From Streptomyces gobiensis (GTDB lineage Bacteria > Actinomycetota > Actinomycetes > Streptomycetales > Streptomycetaceae): DNA of 64,000 nt. Shown here in pieces: positions 17,558-25,862 of this stretch. A model generated the notes under the pieces. That model was given only the letters and a program-made list of their open reading frames with translations. It searched no databases and was not told the DNA's origin. The stretch lies in NCBI RefSeq assembly GCF_021216675.1, contig NZ_CP086120.1:2648501-2712500 (forward strand), given 5' to 3'. The stretch's first letter is position 1; the number at the start of each line of letters is the position of its first letter. The translations under genes and the position numbers were made by a program.

Positions 17558-19155
17558 CTCATCGCCGGTGTCTTACCAAGGCCGGCCAACGGGCCCGAGG
17601 GGGCCGACGGAGCCGAGGGAGCCGACCGGGCCGAGGGAACCGAGGGGGCCACAGCGGTCTCCCGGCCGGTCAGCAACTCCGCGCGCTCAGCGACCAGCTT
17701 CAGGAGCCCGTCCAGGTCAGCGGCCGTGGTACGGGGATGCAGCAAGGTCGCCTTGAGCCAGAGGCGCGAGCGGCCGTCGCCGTCCTCGGCCCAGGCCCGG
17801 CCCAGCACGGCCAGCCCCTCGGCGAGCAGCTCCCGCCGGATGGCGGCGACCAGTTCATCACCGGCGTCGGGGGACAGCGGGTCGGCGGCGGTGGGCCGGA
17901 AGAGCACGGTGCTGATCCCGATGTCGCCGGGGCGGCGGCGCAGTGCCGGGTGTGTGTCCACCGCCTGGCCGAACTGCCCCGCGGTCGCCACACAGTGCTC
18001 CACGAGCTGGCCAAGTCCGTTACGGCCGAGGGCACGCAGCGTTGTGGCGATCTTCAGCACGTCGGGGCGGCGTGAGGTACGGATCGAACGGCCGAGCAGA
18101 TCCGGCATCCCGGCCTCGGTGTCATCATCGGCGTTGAGATAGTCAGCGGTCAGTGACAACGCCTGCAGAGCGGCCGTGTCAGCGACGGCGAGCACACCGG
18201 CCGCGACCGGCTGCCAGCCCAGCTTGTGCAGGTCGTAGGTGACAGAGACCGCGTGCTCAATCCCCCGCAGCCGGACGGCGAGTTCCTCGCTGAACAGCAG
18301 CGGACCGCCGTATGCCGCGTCGACATGGAGCTCAGCGCCATGGCACTGGGCGACCTGGGCCAGCTCCGGGAGCGGGTCGATCAGCCCTTCATCGGTCGTG
18401 CCCGCGGTGGCCACCACCAGAGCGGGACCGCCGCCCACCTCGGTGAGAGCCCGGTCGAGGGCGGCCGGAACCATCCGCCCGGCGCGGCACTCCACGGTCA
18501 CCGGCGTCGGCAGGCCGAGGATCCAGGCGGCGCGGCGCACACTGTGGTGTGCGTTGGCGCCGCACAGCACCTGAACGCTACGGGCGCCCTGGGCGCGGGC
18601 GCGTTCCCGGGCGAGCAGCAGGGCGACGAGGTTGGACTCGGTACCGCCGCTGGTGATCAGGGCATCGGGCTCGGCATGGCCGGGGTAGACCAGCGCGGCC
18701 AGGGCGGCGGTGACCTCTTCCTCGATGACGGCGGCGGCCGGTGCCTGGTCCCAGGAGTCCATGGAGGGGTTGAGGGCGGAAGCCGCGAGGTCGGCGGCGG
18801 CGGCCACGGCCAGCGGCGGGCAGTGCAGATGGGCGACGCAGTAGGCGTCACCGGGGTCGGCCGCGCCCTGCGCCGCAGCACGTACGACGTCATAGAGGGC
18901 GTCATGTGCGCCCACCCCCGCCGTGGGGAACAACGGTGCGCACAGGGCCCGGGTACGGGCGGCCACCGCCTCCGGGCCGCCGATGGGCAGCGGCCCACCA
19001 CGGGCGGCGGCGCCATCGGCGAGCGCGTCAAGGGCCACGGTCGTCATGGCCCGCAGGGCACGCGGGTCTTCCGGACCCGCGGCGACGGCGGTGTCGGTGG
19101 CGTTAACGGTATCGGTGGTGTCAGCGGTATCGGTGGTGTCACGGTACGGGGTCAC
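17554..19155 (-). CDS. L-2,4-diaminobutyrate decarboxylase (PLP, group II)
   Basis: A 533-residue group II pyridoxal decarboxylase. The PLP lysine is in SVTYDLHKLGWQPVAAG. The HHSVRRAAWILGL helix stacks on the cofactor, and the Asp loop is in HVDAAYGGPLLFSEE. Together with the upstream aminotransferase it should convert diaminobutyrate to 1,3-diaminopropane, as RhbB does in rhizobactin 1021 synthesis. The N-terminus has a Thr-Asp repeat (residues 6-22) and the C-terminus an Ala/Pro/Ser repeat (last ~30 residues); both look like slippage products outside the catalytic core. It overlaps the aminotransferase gene by 4 bp. Confidence 0.9.
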   Translation of the reverse strand: MTPYRDTTDTADTTDTVNATDTAVAAGPEDPRALRAMTTVALDALADGAAARGGPLPIGGPEAVAARTRALCAPLFPTAGVGAHDALYDVVRAAAQGAADPGDAYCVAHLHCPPLAVAAAADLAASALNPSMDSWDQAPAAAVIEEEVTAALAALVYPGHAEPDALITSGGTESNLVALLLARERARAQGARSVQVLCGANAHHSVRRAAWILGLPTPVTVECRAGRMVPAALDRALTEVGGGPALVVATAGTTDEGLIDPLPELAQVAQCHGAELHVDAAYGGPLLFSEELAVRLRGIEHAVSVTYDLHKLGWQPVAAGVLAVADTAALQALSLTADYLNADDDTEAGMPDLLGRSIRTSRRPDVLKIATTLRALGRNGLGQLVEHCVATAGQFGQAVDTHPALRRRPGDIGISTVLFRPTAADPLSPDAGDELVAAIRRELLAEGLAVLGRAWAEDGDGRSRLWLKATLLHPRTTAADLDGLLKLVAERAELLTGRETAVAPSVPSARSAPSAPSAPSGPLAGLGKTPAMS

Positions 19156-20507
19156 GCGGCACGCTCCACATCGGTCAGGGCGTCGGTGAGGCGGTTCATT
19201 ACGGAGTCCGCCTGGGCATCGGTGAGTACGAGCGGCGGCAGCAACCGCAGCACGGTGTCGCCGCGGCCGCCGAGTTCGAGCATCAGGCCACGCTCGAGAC
19301 AGGCTGCTTGCAGAGCCCTGGCGTAGCGCGGGTTGCCCGGCAGGGAGCCCAGCCGGTCGGGTTCGGCGTCGGGGTCGACAAGTTCGGCGCCGATCATCAG
19401 GCCGCGGCCGCGTACCTCACCGATCGCCGGGTGATCCAGGGCCAAGTCGCGCAGGCCGCCGCGGATCCGGGCGCCCAGCTTCTCGGCGTGCTCCGGGAGT
19501 TGCTCCTGGGCCACGGTACGCAGCGTGATCTGGCCGGCCACCATGGCCAGGGTGTTGCCGCGGAAGGTTCCGGTGTGGTCGCCCGGCTGCCAGGTGTCGA
19601 GGTCCGGCCGGTAGGCGATGAGGGCCAGCGGCAGCCCACCGCCGACGGCCTTGGAGGTGACGAGGACGTCGGGGGTGACACCGGCCCGTTCGCAGGCCCA
19701 GTAGTAGCCGGTACGGCCGATGCCGGTCTGCACCTCGTCGATGATGAGGAGCACACCATGTTCAGCGGTGATCCGGCGCACCTCACGCAGCCAGGCGTCC
19801 GGGCCTTCGACCACGCCGCCTTCCCCCTGGACGACCTCCAGGATGACGGCGGCGGGGGTGGCGACACCGCTGCTCGGGTCGGTGAGGAAGCTCTCCAGGA
19901 GACGGGCGGAGAGTTCACCGGCCTGCTCGGCGCCGACGCCGAACGGGCAGCGGTAGCCATAGGGGTAGGGCAGCCGGGTGACGGGCTGGGCGTCGGTCAG
20001 CTGGCCGCGCATCCGCTCCGGTCCGGAGACCGCGGACGCCCCGAGGGTCATGCCGTGGTAGGCCCCGGTGAAGGCGAAGACCCCTTGGCGACCGGTGGCG
20101 TTGCGGGCGAGCTTGAGCGCGGCCTCGACCGCGTCGGTCCCGGCGGGGCTGCAGAAATGCAGCTTCGCCTGGTGACGCAGGGTGCCGGGGAGCTGGCCCA
20201 GCAGCTCCTCGCTGAACGCGTCCTTCGCCGGGGTGATCATGTCGAGGGTGTGCAGCGGAGCCCCGGAGCGGAGTGCCTCGCGCAGTGCCCCGGTCACCTC
20301 GGGGTGGTTGTGGCCGAGGGCGAGCGTGCCCGCGCCGGAGAGGCAGTCGAGGTACGTACGTCCATCGGCTCCGGTGACCTCCGCTCCGGCGGCGGCGACC
20401 GGAGCCACCGGAATGGTCCGGGCATAGGTGCGGGCGGCGGACTCGCGTTGTGCTTGGCGGTCGAGGAGTTGAGCACGCAGCATTTTTGCTTCAGGCCCTT
20501 CGGTCAC
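19152..20507 (-). CDS. Diaminobutyrate-2-oxoglutarate aminotransferase (class III, RhbA/Dat-like)
   Basis: About 451 residues of a class III PLP aminotransferase making L-2,4-diaminobutyrate from aspartate semialdehyde. The PLP lysine is in VLVTSKAVGGGLPLALI and the aspartate in LLIIDEVQTGIGRTGYYW. GAGTLALGHNHPEV and HTGTFRGNTLAMV are also typical of the Dat/EctB group. GTG 20507 is the preferred start (VTEGPEAKML); GTG 20540 is an alternative. Neither has a clear ribosome site. It is the first gene of the biosynthetic operon, 70-90 bp downstream of a strong iron box. Confidence 0.9.
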   Translation of the reverse strand: MTEGPEAKMLRAQLLDRQAQRESAARTYARTIPVAPVAAAGAEVTGADGRTYLDCLSGAGTLALGHNHPEVTGALREALRSGAPLHTLDMITPAKDAFSEELLGQLPGTLRHQAKLHFCSPAGTDAVEAALKLARNATGRQGVFAFTGAYHGMTLGASAVSGPERMRGQLTDAQPVTRLPYPYGYRCPFGVGAEQAGELSARLLESFLTDPSSGVATPAAVILEVVQGEGGVVEGPDAWLREVRRITAEHGVLLIIDEVQTGIGRTGYYWACERAGVTPDVLVTSKAVGGGLPLALIAYRPDLDTWQPGDHTGTFRGNTLAMVAGQITLRTVAQEQLPEHAEKLGARIRGGLRDLALDHPAIGEVRGRGLMIGAELVDPDAEPDRLGSLPGNPRYARALQAACLERGLMLELGGRGDTVLRLLPPLVLTDAQADSVMNRLTDALTDVERAA

Positions 20508-20579
20508 GGTACGGAGCGAGCGTGCGGTGGCAGCACACACGGCGCCAACCGTGAGGTCTCACGGCCAGCTCGCGAGAAG

Positions 20580-20598
20580 TTAGGTTAGCCTAACCTTC
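20580..20598 (-). promoter_or_regulatory. DmdR/IdeR-type iron box upstream of the biosynthetic operon
   Basis: On the minus strand GAAGGTTAGGCTAACCTAA matches the iron-box consensus TTAGGTTAGGCTAACCTAA at 17 of 19 positions, including the whole central palindrome. It is the best match of the three boxes in the window and sits just upstream of the diaminobutyrate aminotransferase gene. Confidence 0.88.
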
Positions 20599-20696
20599 AT
20601 GATTCTTAAAACGGGGCCCCGCCGGTATTCGGCCATGACTGACGCACCGGACGGCGAACACCGTCGGTGCCAGGGCGCGTTGGGAGTTACGGCTCG

Positions 20697-21599
20697 TCAG
20701 ACCCCTGCCGTACCCGCTTCCCGTGCCTGCTGCCGTGCCTGCTGCCGTGCCTGCTGCCGGCTCAGCGGAATGACCAGCGGCGCTCCGGTCTCCTCGTCGT
20801 GCCGGATCCGGGCGGTCAGCCCGAACACCTCGCTCAGCAGCTCCTCGGTCAGCACCTCCGCCGGGGCGCCGCGCGCCACGATCCGGCCGTCCTTCATCGC
20901 GATGAGCCGGTCGGCGTACCGCGCGGCCAGGGACAGATCGTGCAGCACCAGTACCACCGTCCGGCCGGTGTCCTGGTGCAGCTCCCGGACGAGGTCCAGC
21001 ACCTCGATCTGGTGCGCCAGATCCAGATGGTTGGTCGGCTCGTCGAGCAACAGCAGCTCGGTGTTCTGGGCCAGCGCCATGGCGATCCAGGCGCGCTGCC
21101 GCTGGCCGCCGGACAGCTCATCGAGGGTGCGCTCGGCCAGGTCATATGTGCCGGTGCTGCGCAGCGCCTGCTCTACGGCTGCCTCATCCTCCGAGGACCA
21201 GCGCCGGTACCAGGTCTGGTGCGGATGACGGCCACGCGCCACCAGGTCGGCGACGCTCAGCCCCTCCGGGGCGATGGGCGTCTGCGGCAGCAGACCGACC
21301 AGACCCGCGACCTGCCGGGTGGGCATCCGGTGGATGGGCATGCCGTCCAGCAGCACGTGGCCGCTCCGGGGTTTCATCAACCGCCCGAACGCGCGCAACA
21401 GGGTGGATTTGCCGCACCCGTTGGGGCCGATGATGGCCGTAACCGAACCATCGGGGATATCCAGCTCCAGCTCATGGACGACGGGCTGGTCACCATAGGA
21501 CAGGGTCAGCCGCTCCGCCCGCAGCCGCACCCCCGCACCGGGCACCGCGACATCCGGCGGCTCGGCTGTCTGGAAGGCCGTCCCGAGGGTCTCCGTCAT
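20697..21599 (-). CDS. Ferric-siderophore ABC transporter ATP-binding protein (FecE/FepC type)
   Basis: A 300-residue ABC ATPase energising ferric-siderophore uptake. Walker A is IGPNGCGKSTLL (about 55-66), Q-loop LLPQTPIAPEG, signature LSGGQRQRAWIA, Walker B LLLLDEPTNHLDL and switch His in VLVLHDLS. The start ATG 21599 overlaps the upstream permease stop by 4 bp. The C-terminus ends with three RQQA repeats encoded by a 12-bp tandem DNA repeat, beyond the conserved fold. It is the last gene of the uptake operon, followed by the iron box of the biosynthetic operon. Confidence 0.93.
   Translation of the reverse strand: MTETLGTAFQTAEPPDVAVPGAGVRLRAERLTLSYGDQPVVHELELDIPDGSVTAIIGPNGCGKSTLLRAFGRLMKPRSGHVLLDGMPIHRMPTRQVAGLVGLLPQTPIAPEGLSVADLVARGRHPHQTWYRRWSSEDEAAVEQALRSTGTYDLAERTLDELSGGQRQRAWIAMALAQNTELLLLDEPTNHLDLAHQIEVLDLVRELHQDTGRTVVLVLHDLSLAARYADRLIAMKDGRIVARGAPAEVLTEELLSEVFGLTARIRHDEETGAPLVIPLSRQQARQQARQQAREAGTAGV
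20722..20757. repeat. Three 12-bp tandem repeats at the 3' end of the ABC ATPase gene
   Basis: Three perfect CGTGCCTGCTGC units encode the RQQA repeats at the C-terminus of the ATPase. The reading frame is preserved because the unit is a multiple of three. Confidence 0.85.
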
Positions 21600-22729
21600 G
21601 GCTTCCGGCCCTTTCCACTCCGAATGAGCAAATACAGCAGGTAGGGCGCGCCCAGCGCCGCGGTGAGAATGCCGACGGGGAGTTCGAAGTCGCCGAAGGC
21701 GGTACGACCCAGCACATCGGCCCACACCGTAATGGCTGCCCCAAGGAGAGCCGAGGCGAGCAGCGGGGGCGTGCCGGTGCGCAGCAGGCGCACCGCGAGC
21801 TGTGGGCAGGCGAGCGCGACAAAGGCGACCGGGCCTGCCGCCGCGGTGGCGGTGGCGGTCAGCAGTACGGCGGTGAGCAGCAGTGCGGCCCGGGCGGCGG
21901 TCATCCGTACCCCGAGGCCACGCGCGGTGTCCTCGTCGAAGGCGAGCGCGCCGAACTGGAAGGACAGCACCAGAGCCGCGGGCAGCAGCAGGGCCAGCGC
22001 CCAGGCGACCGGCCGTACGGTGTCCCAGTTGGCGGCGTTGAGACTCCCGTTGAGCCAGAGCAGGGCGCGCCCGGCGTCCACGATGTTCGCCTTGATGAGC
22101 AGCCAGGACGTCACGCTGGTGAGTACGGCGTTCACTCCGACGCCCACCAGCAGCACCCGGTAGCCGGACAGCCCCCGCCGTACGGCGAGCACGTAGATCG
22201 CTACGGCCGTCAGCAGCCCGCCCAGCACCGCGGCGGTCGGCACGCCGATATCGGCCAGCGGCCCGCTGACGCCCCCATAGGCGCCGCCGAAGACAATGAC
22301 CGTGATCGCGCCCACACCCGCGCCGGAGGTAATGCCGAGAATGTCCGGACTGGCCAGCGGATTACGGGCGATCCCCTGGAAGATGGCCCCGGCCAGCGCC
22401 AGCGAAGCACCAACGAGCGCGCCCGCCACAGAACGCGGCATCCGCAGCTCAAGCACAACGAGCCGGTCAACCGACTCGCCGCCGCCGAAGAGTACGTGGA
22501 CCACGTTGGTGACCGGCAGCGAGAAGTCTCCCCGGCCGGTGTTGATGACGATGGCGGCGAACAGCGCGAGTGCGGTGACCAGCGGCACCGCCACGATCCG
22601 GGGGCGCCATACCGCGGAGGCCGGACCGACCCGCACCGGTGACCGGCCAGGGACGATGGGCTGGTTCTTCATGCCGGTTCTCGTACCGGTTTCTCTGCCA
22701 GTTTCTATGCCGGTTTCTGTATCGCTCAT
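21596..22729 (-). CDS. Ferric-siderophore ABC transporter permease (FecCD family), second subunit
   Basis: A 377-residue FecCD-family permease with about nine membrane helices. The N-terminal ~45 residues are polar and Thr/Gly/Glu-rich (ETGIETGRETGTRTG), then the fold begins with VAVPLVTALALFAAIVI. Family motifs LRMPRSVAGALVGASLALAGAI… and NPLASPDILGITSGAGVGA form the segments that contact the binding protein and ATPase. Its start overlaps the first permease stop by 4 bp and its stop overlaps the ATPase start. The two permeases should form a heterodimer that imports the ferric siderophore. Confidence 0.93.
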   Translation of the reverse strand: MSDTETGIETGRETGTRTGMKNQPIVPGRSPVRVGPASAVWRPRIVAVPLVTALALFAAIVINTGRGDFSLPVTNVVHVLFGGGESVDRLVVLELRMPRSVAGALVGASLALAGAIFQGIARNPLASPDILGITSGAGVGAITVIVFGGAYGGVSGPLADIGVPTAAVLGGLLTAVAIYVLAVRRGLSGYRVLLVGVGVNAVLTSVTSWLLIKANIVDAGRALLWLNGSLNAANWDTVRPVAWALALLLPAALVLSFQFGALAFDEDTARGLGVRMTAARAALLLTAVLLTATATAAAGPVAFVALACPQLAVRLLRTGTPPLLASALLGAAITVWADVLGRTAFGDFELPVGILTAALGAPYLLYLLIRSGKGRKP

Positions 22730-23781
22730 AGCCTCACCGGCTTACGGCGGCGCACCAGATGGATGAAGACCGGCGCCCCGATGAGCGCGAGCATGATGCC
22801 CACCTCGAGCTCACCGGGCCGGGCCACCAAACGGCCGAGGACATCCGCACCGACCGTCAGCACTCCGCCCAGCAGCCCCGCGTAGGCGAGCACCCATCGG
22901 TAGTCAGGACCGGCGAAGTAGCGTGCGATATGGGTGGCCACCAGGCCGACAAACCCGATGGGTCCGCAGATGGCGACCGCGGTCCCGGTGAGCAGGGTGA
23001 TCGCGGCCATGCCGGTGGCCCGGGTCAGCCCGACCCGTACCCCGAGTGTGCGGGCCACATCCTCGCCGAGGGACAGGGCGTTGAGACCGGAGGCGTTGAG
23101 CGCTGCCAGCAGCAGCCCGGCCACGATGAACGGAAGTGCCTGCGCGGTGAGTTCAAGGGGCCGGCCACTGACCGATCCGACCGTCCAGAAGCGGTACGTA
23201 TCCAGCGCCTGCCGGTCGAAGATGACCATGCCCGCGGTGAGGGCGGTGAACAGGGCATGGGCGGCGGCCCCCGCGAGCGCCAGCGTTACCGGCGTCGCCC
23301 CGCCACGGGCGGCGGCGCCCACCAGATAGACCAGGACACTCGCGATCGCCGCTCCCAGAAAGCCGAACCAGACATACCCGTAGAGGCTGGTGACTCCCAG
23401 AAGAAAGATGGACACCACGACGCACATCCCCGCGCCGGCACTGATGCCGAGCACCACCGGATCGGCGATGGGGTTACGGGTGTGCCCCTGCATCAGCGCC
23501 CCGGCCACGCCCAGCGCGACCCCGGCGGCGATCCCCAGCGCGGTACGCGGCACCCGGAGCGAGCGGATGATGATGTCGCCCTCCGCCCCGACAGGGCTCC
23601 ACACCCCGTGCCACACCTGCGTCAGGGTGAGGGTCTTGGCACCGAGCGCGATGCTCAGCAGCACCGTCACAACCAGCAGTCCCACCAGGACAAGCAGCCC
23701 AATCCAGCGTTTTCGGGCACGTCCTGACGCAACCTGCCGCATCACCCGCTTCCGGGGTGGCGCAGATAGCGCTTCTATCAC
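22726..23781 (-). CDS. Ferric-siderophore ABC transporter permease (FecCD family), first subunit
   Basis: About 351 residues with the FecCD permease fold. Helix 1 is WIGLLVLVGLLVVTVLLSIAL. The LRVPRTALGIAAGVALGVAGA and NPIADPVVLGISAGAGM signatures are present, as are late helices with GLVATHIARYFAGPDYRW. GTG 23781 is preferred because GGAGGAG lies 5 nt upstream; ATG 23805 would place the ribosome site inside the coding region and leave almost no gap to the iron box at 23811-23829. First gene of the uptake operon, divergent from the binding-protein gene. Confidence 0.92.
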   Translation of the reverse strand: MIEALSAPPRKRVMRQVASGRARKRWIGLLVLVGLLVVTVLLSIALGAKTLTLTQVWHGVWSPVGAEGDIIIRSLRVPRTALGIAAGVALGVAGALMQGHTRNPIADPVVLGISAGAGMCVVVSIFLLGVTSLYGYVWFGFLGAAIASVLVYLVGAAARGGATPVTLALAGAAAHALFTALTAGMVIFDRQALDTYRFWTVGSVSGRPLELTAQALPFIVAGLLLAALNASGLNALSLGEDVARTLGVRVGLTRATGMAAITLLTGTAVAICGPIGFVGLVATHIARYFAGPDYRWVLAYAGLLGGVLTVGADVLGRLVARPGELEVGIMLALIGAPVFIHLVRRRKPVRL

Positions 23782-23810
23782 GATCTCCTCCGCCGTGCCG
23801 CGCATGTAAG

Positions 23811-23829
23811 TTAGGTGAGCCTATCCTTA
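23811..23829. promoter_or_regulatory. DmdR/IdeR-type iron box in the divergent uptake promoter
   Basis: TTAGGTGAGCCTATCCTTA resembles the iron-box consensus with four to five mismatches. It lies between the divergent permease (-) and siderophore-binding lipoprotein (+) genes, so one box can repress both directions under iron sufficiency. Confidence 0.75.
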
Positions 23830-23863
23830 CAGCGCACACCCCCGTGAGAGAAGGGACCCCCTG

Positions 23864-24874
23864 ATGAGAGCCCGTTGGCTCACTCGCTTCGGCCGAACCG
23901 TCGGCGCTGCCGCCGTCACCGCCAGCCTGCTCGCCACCGCCGCTTGCGGCGGCAGCTCGGACAAGGATACGGATGCCAAGGACGGCAAGTCCGGCTCCTC
24001 CGATTCCGCTTTCCCGCGCACGGTCGAGCACGCCATGGGCAAGACCGAGCTCAAGAAGGCCCCCGAGCGGGTCGTCGCGCTCGATATGACGTTCGTCGAC
24101 GCGACCCTGGCGCTGGAGACCGAGGTGGTTGGCTACACCACCTTCGAGAAGCCCGACGAGAAGCTTCCGGAGTACTTCGGCGGGGACGTCAAGAAGTACG
24201 CCGCGAAGGCCACTCCGGTCGGCCTGCTTGAGGAGCCGAGCCTGGAGAAGATTCTCTCGCTGAAGCCCGACCTGATCATCTCTGCCAAGGTGCGGCACGA
24301 GAAGCTGTACAAGCAGCTTCAGGAGATCGCACCGACCGTCTTCACCGAGGACACCGGCGCCACCTGGAAGGAGAACCTGGACCTGGTCGGCAAGGCCCTC
24401 GGTAAGGAGGAGCTGGCCAAGGAGAAGATCTCCGCCTTCGACAAGCGCGCCAAGCAGATCGGTGACAGCGTCCGCAAGAAGGAGGACGGCAACCCGTCGG
24501 TCTCCGTTGTGCGCTTCGTGGACGGCCCGACCCGGCTCTACAAGGAGGACACCTACATCGGTGTCATCCTGAACGACTTGGGCTTCGACAAGCCCAAGGA
24601 CGCCCAGGGCACCGGCTTTAACGCCGACATCTCCGAAGAGGAGATCAAGAAGGTGGACGCGGATGACATCTTCGTGACCGCCTACCCGGACGCCCAGGGC
24701 GCGTCAAAGAAGAGCCAGCGGAAGTACCAGGCCAACCCGCTGTGGAAGCAGCTCAAGGGTGACGTCCACGAGGTCGATGACACCACCTGGATGCTCGCCG
24801 TGGGTCTGTACGGCGCGGAGGCTGTGCTGGACGATATCGCGAAGACGTACGAGGTCGACGCGGCGAAGTCCTGA
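23864..24874 (+). CDS. Iron-siderophore ABC transporter substrate-binding lipoprotein
   Basis: A 336-residue FecB/FepB-type binding lipoprotein. The signal peptide ends in lipobox LATAAC with Cys28, followed by a Gly/Ser/Asp/Lys-rich linker (29-48). The two-lobe periplasmic-binding fold has APERVVALDMTFVDATLALE (about 66-85) and LKPDLIISAK, joined by the long helix typical of class III proteins. GAGAAGGGA precedes the ATG at suitable distance. Divergent from the permease operon and sharing its iron box, it should capture the ferric siderophore at the cell surface. A perfect hairpin follows. Confidence 0.93.
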   Translation: MRARWLTRFGRTVGAAAVTASLLATAACGGSSDKDTDAKDGKSGSSDSAFPRTVEHAMGKTELKKAPERVVALDMTFVDATLALETEVVGYTTFEKPDEKLPEYFGGDVKKYAAKATPVGLLEEPSLEKILSLKPDLIISAKVRHEKLYKQLQEIAPTVFTEDTGATWKENLDLVGKALGKEELAKEKISAFDKRAKQIGDSVRKKEDGNPSVSVVRFVDGPTRLYKEDTYIGVILNDLGFDKPKDAQGTGFNADISEEEIKKVDADDIFVTAYPDAQGASKKSQRKYQANPLWKQLKGDVHEVDDTTWMLAVGLYGAEAVLDDIAKTYEVDAAKS

Positions 24875-24900
24875 CTCCCCGGCATGCCCCGTACTGATTC

Positions 24901-24928
24901 GTACGCCCCGCCACGCGGCGGGGCGTAC
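24901..24928 (+). terminator. Perfect hairpin terminator after the binding-protein gene
   Basis: A 12-bp perfect stem (GTACGCCCCGCC / GGCGGGGCGTAC) with an ACGC loop, 27 bp after the stop codon. Confidence 0.85.
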
Positions 24929-24955
24929 GTCTCGGGGTCCGGCTGCGGGGTGCTG

Positions 24956-25056
24956 TGGGTGGGTTTCCCCGTATCCCGCCCCTTCCCGGAAACCGGGGCG
25001 TAGCCCCGGGCCCCGGGGTTGGCCGGTGCGGGACGGTGGCCGGGTGTTGTGCCCAC
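24956..25056 (+). repeat. Dispersed intergenic repeat, copy A
   Basis: About 100 bp that reappears in inverted orientation at 41139-41241 with only scattered mismatches (shared GGGTTTCCCCGTATCCCGCC and GGTTGGCCG..GTGCGGGACG blocks). It is followed by further low-complexity G/C sequence with a CTGGGGGC-GCAA-GCCCCCAG-TTT hairpin (25126-25148) and an AGGGG-AAA-CCCCT hairpin (25165-25177). The latter may end the - strand HhH-GPD gene. The 309-bp gap 24875-25183 holds no gene I can support. Confidence 0.8.
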
Positions 25057-25183
25057 CCTCCCCCAGCTAACGCTGGGAGGTGCCCCCACGCCCTGCGGAA
25101 CGACTGCCCACAACACTGTGGGGGTCTGGGGGCGCAAGCCCCCAGTTTCGGGAAGGGGTGGGTTAGGGGAAACCCCTCCCGGG

Positions 25184-25813
25184 TCAAGCGGAGCGGACTG
25201 ATTCTGCGGCCTGCTTGTCGAGGGCAACGCGCACGAGGGCCGCCGCGAGACGGGGCAGATCGGCCTCGTCCACCAGCCGCGCAAGCGACTTCGGCGTCTT
25301 CGGCAGCCCAACACGCTCGGCCCCCTCGAGCGCCTTGGCGTCGAGGTACGGCGCGAACTCCGGCCAGACGCCCTGCGCCTCCCGGAGAAAGATGTTGACC
25401 CCGGCGGGCCCTATCCCCGGGAACCCCTGCAGCAGCTTCTCCGGGTCACCCTGCTCGCGCATCCGCCGCAGATCACCCTTGTACTTGTCCAGCAGAATTT
25501 CGGCCGCCTCACCCAGCTGGGTGGCGGTCCGCTCGTCATAGCGCCGGTAGCCGCCCTCACCGAGCGCGTCGACGCGCTGCTGCCAGGTCGCGTCGATCAT
25601 CTTCCGTGCGTCCCGCATTCCGGCGTCAAAGAGCGCACGGGCCGCCGCCACCGCGATATCCGCCTTGATCCGGGCGGACAGCAGATGGGAGAGCACCAGG
25701 AGCTGGTACAGGGGCCCAGGGGTGTCCCGGAGCTTGATGCCCGCCTCAGCTGCGTAGGTCTGGCCTTGCTGGTCCAGCAGGGCCTGGACCACGGCTTCGC
25801 TCTTCTTGCTCAT
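25184..25813 (-). CDS. Endonuclease III-like HhH-GPD protein
   Basis: A 209-residue protein of the HhH-GPD superfamily. The hairpin motif GFPGIGPAGVNIFLREAQGVW (about residues 132-152) and the conserved PEFAPYLDAKA that follows resemble the catalytic-Asp region of endonuclease III-type glycosylases; the Asp in YLD is a candidate. No FeS cluster cysteines are present. The N-terminal VLSHLLSARIKADIAVAAA matches the usual first helices. Start ATG 25813 or GTG 25825 cannot be separated. Monocistronic. It is the second HhH-GPD protein in the window and is not closely similar to the first. Confidence 0.78.
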   Translation of the reverse strand: MSKKSEAVVQALLDQQGQTYAAEAGIKLRDTPGPLYQLLVLSHLLSARIKADIAVAAARALFDAGMRDARKMIDATWQQRVDALGEGGYRRYDERTATQLGEAAEILLDKYKGDLRRMREQGDPEKLLQGFPGIGPAGVNIFLREAQGVWPEFAPYLDAKALEGAERVGLPKTPKSLARLVDEADLPRLAAALVRVALDKQAAESVRSA

Positions 25814-25862
25814 TCGCTTCACCACCCTCGGTCCCCTGCGCGGGTTCCCGGCACGGTCTGGA

